This document shows positions 45,671 to 64,000 of a DNA stretch of 64,000 bases, piece by piece (position 1 is the stretch's first letter; each line of letters starts with the position of its first letter). The stretch spans positions 186,001 through 250,000 of the forward strand of contig BROG01000795.1 in assembly GCA_030159075.1 (NCBI GenBank). Direction: 5' to 3'. Origin of the DNA: Atrina japonica. Lineage: Eukaryota > Mollusca > Bivalvia > Pterioida > Pinnidae. Under the pieces are notes generated by a model. It had not been told where the DNA came from and did no database searches. It was given only the letters and a program-made list of their open reading frames with translations. The position numbers were made by a program, and so were the translations under genes.

Positions 45671-46024
45671 ACATCATTTGTCCAAAACTGTTTCGTCGTC
45701 TTGTTTATCGGTAGGCATTCACAGGTTGCAGAGTTTCAAGATCGTAAACGTTTTGGAAACATATAAATGCAACGAATAACGGATAATGCTGTAATTAATG
45801 GCAGAAAAGATATATATATGACAATGTAGTTTAATTAAATTCTAGTTATTGTTTGTTTTACATTAATTTAAGACTTTAATTTAAACAAAATGAAACAAAA
45901 AGAATATCTAGCTTCATTATAGTTCGCCGCCTGTTATTGCAGACGTCACAACTACCCACGGATCTTAGAGAGAACACAAACGGTAGTATTTATCTTAGCT
46001 CATCTGCTTGAAACTTTATTATTA

Positions 46025-46319
<295 letters not shown>

Positions 46320-46366
46320 CACAAATACACACACATACACACACACTACTACTACTGCTACTACTA

Positions 46367-47011
46367 ATTGACAGAGCAGGCGAAGTTAAGAGTATTCTCA
46401 GACATACAAAATTTCTTAATTTTTTTTAACAAGTTGACCCAGGTTCTCGCACCACAAATCTTCAGAACTTACTGAGAATATTTCTAACCTCAACTAACAT
46501 TGAAATCTGGTTGGCTAAGCAAGGCAAATTGAGAGCATTCTCAGATATTAGTATATTCTTAAGCTTTGTGGTAGGAGTACCAAGTTAAGGTTATGATATA
46601 TGTATTTGCAAAATGTTTTATTCAAATTTCAAATATACCTCATATTAGAATTCTAAGATTACCAATATAACAAATATTGCCTTACATTCTTTTTTAATTT
46701 GAGTAAATTCAAAATGAGCACAATTTAGATAAAATGAAAGTGGATAAAAGACAATCTAGCTAGTTCGTCATTCGTTACTTTGCTCATCAATATCGGTAAG
46801 TATTGGTCAAACTATTACTTTACATACTGATACATAGTGCCATAAGTCATCCATCAAACTGGTGGCAAAACAAATGTCTTCAGCTCGGGGGATGACAGCA
46901 CAAAATACGGATAATTATTGCTTTGCTCTTAAACCTGTATGTATATCGATATACAATGTTCGATGTATGAACGCTTGCAGAACAACTGTAGTCAAAGCTG
47001 ATATGTCAGTG
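46367..47011. other. No gene; weak internal direct repeat
   Basis: GAGTATTCTCAGACAT (about 46391) and GAGCATTCTCAGATAT (about 46533) recall the ATTCTCAGACAAA ends of the element at 20077-21267. The relation is not certain. Confidence 0.35.

Positions 47012-47074
<63 letters not shown>
47012..47074 (+). repeat. (TC)n microsatellite
   Basis: TC run with one interruption (TCTTTCTC). Confidence 0.95.
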
Positions 47075-47078
<4 letters not shown>

Positions 47079-47737
47079 GAGTATTGGTGTTTAGATATGA
47101 GATCGATAGGTTTATCTGAAGTTACATATATTTTCATAGTAACATTCCGTTCGAGTAGATGTACATGAAGAACATGTTCTTTGAATACAAAATGTACCAC
47201 TATTTAAATACTATTGGTAAGTAACCAAAAAGCTCACCGATAATTTTTGATGGGGTATTATTATATTTCTTCTCTTTTTTTTTTGCCTAAAATACATACT
47301 TTTTAATTACAAGAGCAGTAATCTTTATCTATCTTTTTGGGTTTTTTTTATTAATTCACTAATTCTAAAAAGTGTTATTTCCGTATTTGTCTTATTAAGT
47401 TATAACCTTGATAAAAAATAACAAAGCCGGTACTAAATATGTATAAAAGAGGTCGTGTGACGTAATTTCTGTGTGACAGTTATCAAAATCATCATTACAT
47501 TAAGAGCGAGTATGAAGAAAATGTTTTTTTTTAAAAGTAAAGACGGGTGATTTACACTATTGTACAAATTCCAAGGAAAATATTTCACAGTAAGCTTCGG
47601 GGTTGTTACATAGCTATCCAAAAGTCGTTTCATGCAAAATAAAAAGTTATAATGGTCGGTTGGAAATATCCCTGGTTGGTTTGAACACCTAAAAGTGAAT
47701 AACGAAATTACATTACCCATCTTTCATTTCCTTTATA

Positions 47738-47895
47738 TATAGCACAGTTACAGTGTAACTTATGTACTCATATGTCTTTCCAAAATTTGGCATACATACA
47801 ATGTATTTACATACACATATAGCACGGTTACAGTTTAACATATTCACCCATGTCTTTCTATAATTTAGCATACATACAAGGACATTACATTCTAA
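47738..47895 (+). repeat. Two-unit direct repeat of about 80 bp
   Basis: ATATAGCAC.GTTACAGT, CATGTCTTTC.A.AATTT and GCATACATACAA occur at about 47738 and 47818. Confidence 0.65.
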
Positions 47896-49655
47896 CATTA
47901 TCGGACGCCACATGTTTTCCATAAAAATAGTATTCAAGAACGTTTGTTTAGAACTAGAGGGATTTCTATGAAAAGTTAATTTACATAAAACTGCGATTTT
48001 TCCAAATAAATTGAATATGTTTGTCACACGTGTCAGATATTAGTGGGAATTTTTACGAAATATGGTTAAAAATGTGTAGATATTTTAGAGAATGTAAATA
48101 TATATTAGAAGCTGATCTTTATACATCTTTAGTATTTATCATTTTTGCACAGCGTGTTTACCATGATTTATACATATTAAACAATATGTGAGCTTATTGA
48201 AGACCTAAATATTGGCGGGAGATTTGCTTTTCAGTAAATGAGTAAATTAGCCCAACCAATGTACAATACAACTGACATCTCTAACATTTCGAACAGATGC
48301 AATGTGGGCAGTCTTAATCCATCTTTGGCAGGTATTCAATTGTCCACTGGTCAGAATTTTATTAGTATTGCGCAAGTTGAATTTATGTCCGTGGGCGTCT
48401 TTTCATAATGTGTAATTTATACGGTGTTTCTTTTTTAAGTGTGTGACGGTAGAGTACAGAAAAATCATCAGTGCTTTTACAATGCTTTACGCCGTATTTG
48501 TTTCTGACTATGGAATTGCTTTGTGATAAATAGATATATCAATAAATCAATAGAATTATGACTACATCCAATAGTTGCAACATTTTTATTATAAAATGTA
48601 TCACTTAACTCAGATGTATGATACATAGATCTAAATGAATCAAATTAAACAAAATGTAAGCACAGAGCTTGAATATCGGAGATAATGTACATAACAATAA
48701 AGTATTATGTATATGGCGTTTTTTGACGTTACACGGGACGAAGCATAAATTCATAGTGTTTTATATCTTTGTAACATAAATTTGCACACCTCTGTAGCAA
48801 CCTTTGTTTTGGTTGACCGACTATATATGATAAATATCCCTTGTTTCTGAAATACATCACGGATATTAATTTGAAGTGAGTTTCACAAGAGCAATACGGT
48901 TAGCGGGTCAACTTCAGTAACATAAATATGCCAACATACTTAAACATTTTCACGACGTTAATATTGCAACTGTACCAGAATAAGTGCCACATTACAAGAA
49001 TACATTGACCTTAAATACCAAGTTTTTTTCATGTATACAATATCACCAGTTTGTCGTCTGCACCATTAAAATCTGGTTATCACCTGGTAACAGAGAAATT
49101 GTTGAGTATGGCATAAAATACACTCTTTGAAATCTGCCAACCAAATAGCCTGTTGCTATCAAATTCCATCATTAATTCCCTTCGCACGCTTGAATCGTTT
49201 TATTCAGCAATTTTATTTACCTTGTTTACCTGCAAGTTCTGTGCCAATTCTACGTGAAACCACAAAACATATTAATTCATGCGAAAACTGAAATAAATAC
49301 GTAACCCTCTGAAAATATGTACATGTTTACAGTATATATAGTTTTTTCCTAGCATATTTGATATTAGTAAAACACGAAACACACATCTGATCAAAACAAA
49401 CATGCGTAGTAGTCAAATATGACGTCAGTACGCGGACACATCGTGATGGTAGAAAATGCCCGCAGTTTTTTTCTTTTTTAAAGAAAATAGGTGAAACATA
49501 AAACCATTATGATTTATTTCCGTATAACAGGAATGTACAGTTGAAGTCCATCTTAGACTGATTTATTCATAATGAACGATAAAAAATACTCCAGCTATTT
49601 ACGCTGCGAAATCAAAGGCATGCATGAAACACCGGCAGGAATAAATCTTTAGTGA
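47896..49655. other. No recognisable gene
   Basis: About 1.8 kb of AT-rich unique-looking sequence with short frames only. Confidence 0.45.
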
Positions 49656-49808
49656 ACTTCGGACAAATTACCGTTACACGGAGGAGACAAACTAGTAACA
49701 ATGTACCCGGGAAGATACCACTAGCTTTCCGCGAGTAGACTTGCAAACCTTCTCATAAATCAACTTAGGTTCCAACGGCGCCTGAACTTGCGCTGATACA
49801 GAACTGCA
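49656..49808 (-). repeat. SINE fragment (family 1), inverted
   Basis: Read on the minus strand: GGAACCTAAGTTGATTTATG, AGAAGGTTTGCAAGTCTACT and GTATCTTCCCGGGTACATTG match the body of the SINE at 62510-62700. The tRNA-like head is degraded. Confidence 0.55.
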
Positions 49809-50547
49809 AATCAAAAGTGTCTATCAAACACATCGGTAAGGCAATTAACTAGTTTCAGCTCTAAAATGGAGATGTTGATATTCGAGGTTTGAGTGTTCGA
49901 TAGAACTACTCGATGTAAATGTATAAACTGATCCATTGATATACATGGATTAACGGACTCGCCATAAACTTTATATCTGAGCCCAACATTTACAAAATGT
50001 TGCATATAAATTGGTTTTCATGGATAGGCCCGGGTTAGTGGTAAACACATTGGAAATCAATTTAATGTCATTACTGATCATTTGAATGTCAGTTTCATTA
50101 ATGAAATTGTTTTCTGATTGCTTTTTAAGAATTATTTTACATTCTATTATAAATACCATGCCATATTTTGTTACAATTGTGAAATATCATTTTGAACATT
50201 AAACTATATCACATATTAAAAAGTAAGTGTTATTTTCGTTTTAATGTAATATTCGAACATAAAAACTCCACTTACAAGTAAAACACCCTGTACATCAAAA
50301 CCGAGTTTATATATCGATACATATGTTAAATATCATAGTTATCTTGTCATCCATCAGTATACGATGACAAAACAAACAGTGTCACTAAGTTGCTTCCATA
50401 CCTTTTACGTTTGAATAAACTAAATTACACACCATTATGTCCTTTTATCACAGGAAGGAAATCCAATGGTCTGGCTTTTTTATTACATCCTTTGATTATA
50501 ATAAAGAATTGTTTTTTTATTCATAGCTTGCAATTGTGCATGCAATG

Positions 50548-50551
<4 letters not shown>
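49809..50551. other. No recognisable feature
   Basis: AT-rich sequence; no gene seen. Confidence 0.4.

Positions 50552-50634
<83 letters not shown>
50552..50634 (+). repeat. (TA)n microsatellite
   Basis: Pure TA run. Confidence 0.95.
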
Positions 50635-50635
<1 letters not shown>

Positions 50636-51080
50636 GAATTATAATTTGTACAAAAGGTGCTTGTATATTATTAGCAAATTTAGCAAATATTCGCTTTTAA
50701 ATTGAAACATTTTTGTTCAAAAGGCACAGATACGTATCACTTACTTGTATAATCACATGCAATAATACAATTATATTTTCTATGTTAATTCAAATGTCCG
50801 TTGCACTTGCTGATTTTGGATCAAGTATAAAAAGACATGGACTAGCTTGCTGACAAGACAAAATTTAATTTTCTTGACGAGCTTCTCAATACTAGCAACT
50901 TTGATAACTTTGTCCTGTTGACAACAATATTGGCTATGTTAATACCACTTACAAACTATAGCCATAGGACACATGTTTTCCGATCAGAGATTAAAGTTAG
51001 GATTAACCTTTCTTTAATTTGAATGTAGTAACAATGTTCTCCATCTTATTAGTGGACTTTTATCCAATTATAAAATGTAC

Positions 51081-51100
51081 AGAGAGAGAGAGAGAGAGAA

Positions 51101-51132
<32 letters not shown>

Positions 51133-51397
51133 CGATCCATACATACATGCACGCATATAATCTTAAAGAGGAAAATCATTAAACTGGCATATATCTGGCA
51201 AATGAATATAATTATTAAAAAAATTTATACATTTGAAAATTTAGAAATTATTATATAGTGAATGTCAAATATTAGATTTTTAACCGTTAACTGAGCGCAG
51301 ATAGAAAAGAATGAGAGTAGATATGCAAACTCTTTCTGTCTGTCTGTCTCTCTCTCTCTGTCGGTCTCTCTCTCTCTTCTGCCTGTCTCTCTCTCTG

Positions 51398-51488
<91 letters not shown>

Positions 51489-51506
51489 GTGTGTGTGTGT
51501 GTGTGT
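51081..51506 (+). repeat. (GA)n and compound (TC)n-(TA)n-(TG)n microsatellites
   Basis: (GA)n with an AACGAGAA interruption lies at 51081-51132. TCTG/TCTC repeats run from 51336 to 51458, followed by (TA)n to 51486 and (TG)n to 51506. The stretch between holds nothing recognisable. Confidence 0.9.
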
Positions 51507-52510
<1,004 letters not shown>

Positions 52511-52749
52511 GGGCAAAGGGGGATAATAAAGAAATTACTCTCGAAATGTCCGTTTAATATATTATGAAGTTATTACTAAAACAAGACTAAATTTTACATA
52601 ATGAACACATTTATTCAAGACGCTTATTCACAGAATTACTTAATATTTTTATCATTTTTATCTTTTAACAGAAATAATATTTATTCATCCGTTGCAAAAT
52701 TCGCTACTTACTTCCACCCTACTCTCATATTATCATTTTCTTATTTCAC

Positions 52750-52865
52750 AGAGTAAGATCCCTGTAAATCAAAACACAAGAACATTATAATTTGGTAAGA
52801 TCCTGGGAGTTCAAAGCGAGAACATCATAGTTTGGTAAGATCCCGGTAAATAAAAAAGCGAGATA
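52750..52865 (+). repeat. Three-unit repeat (TAAGATCC.G)
   Basis: GTAAGATCCCTGTAAATCAAA, split here as GTAAGATCCC and TGTAAATCAAA, recurs as GTAAGATCCTGGGAGTTCAA and GTAAGATCCCGGTAAATAAA at roughly 42-46 bp spacing. Confidence 0.6.
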
Positions 52866-53056
52866 TGGTAATACTGTCTAAAATTTGTACATTTAACTTA
52901 AAAAAATCCGAAATGAAACAAAACTTAATTAACTTGATTTCATTTACACATGGAGTTGAACGATTGAGGAAATGAGATTTTTGCAAATATTTCAGTTTTA
53001 TTCATAACAAATGCATCTTGTAATATGAAAGGATTAGTCCAGGACCTTAATGTATG

Positions 53057-57371
<4,315 letters not shown>

Positions 57372-57464
<93 letters not shown>
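57372..57464 (+). repeat. (TA)n microsatellite after short (CATA)n
   Basis: CATACATACACATACACA leads into a pure TA run. Confidence 0.95.
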
Positions 57465-59871
<2,407 letters not shown>

Positions 59872-60224
59872 CATAGTTTAGTTTTATATGCCATGATAGC
59901 TTACTCAGAACAGTTGGTAGATATGTATTGAAAAAGAAAAAAGGATGAACTTCCCGATCGGGCTTAAATTGTAGCACTAATAATTTACCATGACAAAAAT
60001 GGCGGTAACGAGTGAAGACAGATATGGAACTTCCGACAGAGAATTTGACCAAAGAGCATTTCTCACTTGATACATATCAAATAGTTTGCAAGTATTTTGT
60101 ATGATTTAGTTCATATTTACACTTTCTATCACTACGTTCGCTGTGCTCTCTGATATGATTAAACATTGCCTGTGAGAGAGCGCAGGTCAAAATGAATATG
60201 TTTCATTGTTTTGTTTTCAAACTT

Positions 60225-60440
60225 ATGATAGGAAACTCATAACAGTTGTAGTTTTAAAAAAAGAGCCAAAAACAAATGCCCCAGACAATCATTTCTGTCA
60301 ATTAGACTTCATCAGTTGAGCTCCAGTTTAAAATGTATATGTATTTTCTAAAGGGAGAGTGGTATCATACAAGGCCAAATAATAAATCTAAATGTATAGC
60401 CAAAATTTCCTAAGAGTAACCATTGTAAAAAGATGGACTT
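60225..60440 (-). repeat. Dispersed repeat copy, inverted
   Basis: Read on the minus strand: TTACAATGGTTACTCTTAGG, GCCTTGTATGATACCACTCT, GGAGCTCAACTGATGAAGTC, AATTGACAGAAATGATTG and AACTACAACTGTTATGAG. It follows the second half of the copy at 24003-24190 throughout. Confidence 0.6.
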
Positions 60441-61224
60441 TAAAGTTGTATTATGATATACATATACCAATAATGCTAGGACGCATGTTTTAGCCAAGTA
60501 TGTGTCATATGCCATTGTTTCCTGTAAACAGGTAAGTTTCCGAACAAAAACAATAGTTCTGGGGAATGAAAAAATTCCAAATATCAGAGATTTCAACTTT
60601 ATGTTCTTAACTTAACTTGGTTCATACCATCTGTGAAATCTGAGTAATGATTATGAAGGATTTTGGCTGGGAACATGTTTCAATTTACGGAGTTTGCGAT
60701 AAGTTGGTTAGAAAAATAACAACTGAGCAATTATTTTTAGTGATTTAAAACAAACATGACAATGATATGCCAATACATCTATCTACATAGATACATAGAT
60801 ACATATGTGTTTGTACCTGGATAAAAAGTTACCAATAGTCAGGCTACTGATGATTTTTCCCTAGTAGACGATATAGCTAGATAAATCTTTCCTTGAAAAA
60901 GGTATCAACGTCCACATGAATGTCATTATTTATACAGACATGAGGTACTAGCCAATTCTTAGTGATCATAAGACAATCGGAGAGATCGCGAGATAACCGT
61001 AATTAACACCGAATCTGTGAACATTTAACTCGTGGGAAATGTATGACCAAGGACTAGCATTGTTGAATTCCAATATATATTACATAGATATGAACATTGT
61101 TATTGCTTTATACCAGTTCTGTTCTATGTTTTTGGTTTTATTTACATTTGTTGTTGTTTTTATTTCCGTTACTATGAATTTCTTTTTTTTCATCTTGCAT
61201 TGTTAGATCGTCACTGTAAATGCC
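60441..61224. other. No recognisable gene
   Basis: AT-rich flank of the transposase pseudogene. Confidence 0.4.
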
Positions 61225-61962
61225 ATGATAACACATTCACGTTTTACTGTTACAAACAACGCATGCGGTGTGCGGTCGTGCATTGTCCTGCTGGTTATTG
61301 TGAATGAATGACGTACAATCTTGTCACAGTAGTGTACGCCGGTTGAATTGCCCTACACTTTCACCAAAAGGGTCCTTCCATGTGTTGTAATTCTACCCCA
61401 AGACCATAACGCTCCCTTCGCCAAATTGATTGCGCTCAATAACGCAGGCGTCAATTTATCGTTCTCACGATGGTAAGCCCAAACACGACCGTCACTGCTG
61501 TGGAGATGACATCTCGACTCGTCCGTAAACAGAACTTCCGCCCAATCTCTTTTATTGAAACGACGATGCCTCCTACACCACGCTAACCTCGAAACACGGT
61601 GACGTCAGAGCAGAACAGGACGGATAGCAGGCCGTCGAGGACGGATGTTGGTCTCTCGCGATCTGTTCCTTACGGGCTTATCCGTCGATGTCCAGAGATG
61701 CTTCTAGCGGGCAAGATGCCGATTGGAATCGATTACGTAAATGTGACGTCCGTATGTACGTATCTTGCTGACGTGACATCACACACGATCGTATTGACCA
61801 TGTGAGGTTCTGAATGGGGCTAGTTTGCTTATATCGTCTGTATAAAGTATTTGCAGTGTTAATTTGAACTCCAAATTGCCCTACCACGTTGCTTTTAGAC
61901 ATCCAAGCTTCTAGCATCCCAATAGCACGCAAACAATCATTTTCAATCATGCGAGGCATCAT
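61225..61962 (-). pseudogene. Tc1/mariner-type transposase, inactivated
   Basis: The minus strand starts MPRMIENDCLRAIGMLEAWM with the helix-turn-helix region (NVVGQFGVQINTANTLYRRY), then SRQQDTYIRTSHLRNRFQSA. Further on, in shifted frames, come AEVLFTDESRCHLHSSDGR (containing the DES catalytic Asp), VWAYHRENDKLTPALL, and QDNARPHTA with the next catalytic Asp. The order and spacing are those of Tc1-family DDE transposases. A stretch between the two DNA-binding halves and the core is missing, and there are several frameshifts and stops, so it is dead. Terminal inverted repeats were not located. Confidence 0.85.
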
Positions 61963-62509
61963 TTCTCAATCAAAATTTTCTTCCAAAAACCATTTTGTTT
62001 CTGTTTCAATACATTGAATACCGTCAATGAATGCAAGAAATTCTAATCTATTACTAACCACATGTCGCTTAGACTCTAAACTCAAGAAAAGCGTGCTGTT
62101 GCCATCAAGTCGAATCGAACGCGATATTTAACAAACTGAGTACTCAAACACGCATTTAGTATAATAAACTATGCCTCTAAGAATAAAGAGCGATCAAGGA
62201 ATACTTTTTATGTTTTTATTTAACATTTCAGTATACACAGTTTCTTTTCTCCTGTAGTATATATAACCCAATCATGTTTATAGTGCATAATAATACAACT
62301 CGCTCATGTACATCAATAACCGGGTTTGGCAAAATGTCAATTTCAAAGTTCCTTTTTATTGATTGATTGACAGGTAGTTAGTCCCTTTATTTTGTGCACC
62401 CTTAGGTTTTTAATTTTAGGGGGAGGGGGAATATATAGTTTGAATTTGAATTTTGAATTGTGTTTTACGCCACACTCTAAACAAATTCTGTTATTTGGTG
62501 GTGGCCAGT
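61963..62509. other. No recognisable feature
   Basis: AT-rich sequence. Confidence 0.4.
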
Positions 62510-62705
62510 TTTAATGGTGAAGGAGAGAATCCGGTCAAAATGTATCCGGGAAACGACCATCAGCCTTCTGCAAGTAAACTGGCAAACTTTCTCACAAAAA
62601 TCATTTTAGGTTCCTGTGTGCTCGAACCTGCACCGACAAGAAGTGAGATACTTCATGGGTCAAAGCTCTCACCACTCGACCATGGAGACCCCGTATTACA
62701 TGGTA
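62510..62705 (-). repeat. tRNA-derived SINE (family 1), inverted
   Basis: On the minus strand: box A CATGGTCGAGTGGTGAGAGC, box B GTGCAGGTTCGAGCACACAG, then GGAACCTAAAATGATTTTTG, GAGAAAGTTTGCCAGTTTAC and TTTCCCGGATACATTTTGAC. The head is better preserved than in the copy at 8593-8835. Confidence 0.7.
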
Positions 62706-63478
62706 AGTTGAACTTAATTGACCTAAACCTATTCGCCTTAAGCTGAATTCCTAATGGAATTTTACAGTGATCAACAAAGCGACTTGGACTTTCGAGCTCA
62801 CTGAGTTAAAATAATAAGCATATATAATTCGGTATTTTTCCTGTATGGTTTTAACCGACAGAGCGTCTTCCAGACTACAGGGCCTTTTGACAACCGTCCA
62901 TACGTCTTAATTTAGGTGCACTTTTTTAAACGAAGCAATGTAATTGTTATTTGTCAGTGACTAGAAGTGCTTATGTTTTTATATTCTGTATGAGGGACAC
63001 CTGCTAGCCCAGAGAAACATAATTATCATTTGAAAAAAAGATAAGGTTAATATGAAACATCAAAGAATATTTTGTGAATACCGGACTTCTCATTCTAAAT
63101 ACAGTTTAGGTATTGACATTTAATACAAGTTCTTGTCATAAAATAGATATACAAGCATGTAATAACATTTATACATTCATGAGTTTGTGTTTGTAAGCTA
63201 TAATACTATGTTTTATAGGCTACTTGGCAGATGTATTTATAGAAATTCTAAAGGTAGTCTACATGGGAGATATCATAAATGTTGTTCCGACAAAACGTCT
63301 AAATGTATATCTAATGTTTGGAATCTCCTTGTGACAGTGTTTGCTTAAACAAGCGTGATTTTCATCTCAACTCGTAACTGGCAAGTGGTATCACAATCGC
63401 GCTTTAAACGTAAATAATACCATGCAATATAAATTTGTGTGTATTTTGGTTAGTTATATTGTTATGTTATATTTTGTG
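62706..63478. other. No recognisable gene
   Basis: AT-rich sequence leading into the terminal array. Confidence 0.4.
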
Positions 63479-64000
63479 AGCAAGCACCTTGACACTTTTT
63501 CATAGATAACCTTTACAATCTGTGACAGAGCACCTCGACATTCTTGGACAGGACACCATGATATTCTTTGATAGGGTACTTTGATATTCTGTCACACATC
63601 ACCTTTACATTCTGTGACAGAGCACCTCGACATTCTTGGACAGGACACCATGGTATTCTTTGATAGGGTACTTTGATATTCTGTCACACATCACCTTTAC
63701 ATTCTGTCACAGAGCACCTCGACATTCTTGGACAGGACACCATGATATTCTTTGATAGGGTACTTTGATATTCTGTCACAGATCACCTTTACAATCTGTG
63801 ACAGAGCACCTCGACATTCTTGGACAGGACACCATGATATTCTTTGATAGGGTACTTTGATATTCTGTCACAGATCACCTTTACAATCTGTGACAGAGCA
63901 CCTCGACATTCTTGGACAGGACACCATGATATTCTTTGATAGGGTACTTTGATATTCTGTCACAGATCACCTTTACATTCTGTCACAGAACACCTCGACA
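63479..64000 (+). repeat. 92-bp higher-order array of four 23-bp subunits, running off the window
   Basis: The four subunits begin CACCTCGACATTCTTGG, CACCATGATATTCTTTG, TACTTTGATATTCTGTC and CACCTTTACAATCTGTG, each exactly 23 bp. The 92-bp block repeats (for example AGCACCTCGA at 63529 and 63621) for more than five periods and is still continuing at 64000. Confidence 0.9.

Overview
The window looks like AT-rich nuclear DNA from a marine invertebrate, most likely a bivalve mollusc. The reasons are spliceosomal introns, tRNA-derived SINEs with the kind of tail known from molluscs, fragments of a retroelement whose reverse transcriptase resembles Penelope-like ones, a decayed Tc1-type transposase, several inverted-repeat MITEs, and many (TA)n, (GA)n and minisatellite arrays. 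Nothing looks bacterial, viral or organellar. The species assignment is inference; no marker gene is present.

One convincing gene lies on the minus strand between about 40.4 and 15.7 kb. A TATA box (40435-40441) and a matching initiator (about 40409) precede a non-coding first exon (40312-40409). Exon 2 (37098-37171) encodes a 21-residue secretory signal peptide and ends in phase 1. Five separate exons follow on the same strand: 34578-34813, 33702-33991, 32381-32655, 26100-26524 and 15673-15875. Each begins at a good 3' splice site, continues the phase-1 frame exactly, and carries its own stop codon. Spliced to exon 2 they would give secreted proteins of 99, 117, 112, 162 and 88 residues. Four of the five share a Leu/Met/Gly-rich module of the type LLxxLxPLLxLxGxDxxxxLLMxxxLMxxQ. 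The simplest reading is one promoter and one signal peptide feeding a cassette of alternative last exons. A decayed tandem gene family is the alternative. The Met/Leu/Gly/Gln-rich secreted proteins recall molluscan shell-matrix (for example methionine-rich nacre) proteins by composition only.

Region by region: 0-10 kb holds a 49-bp array, retroelement copies with 3' tails, and an 80-bp satellite (5.0-7.0 kb) whose unit matches part of that retroelement tail. 10-15 kb holds a 42-bp minisatellite and a G-rich MITE with target-site duplication. 15.7-40.4 kb is the gene, with introns and inter-exon stretches full of SINEs, MITEs and microsatellites. 41-44.5 kb has two minisatellites, one with higher-order structure. 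44.5-61 kb is mostly repeats without recognisable genes. 61.2-62.0 kb holds the Tc1-type pseudogene, and the right edge enters a 92-bp higher-order array built of four 23-bp subunits.

All identities and homologies were judged by eye; no alignments or database searches were run.
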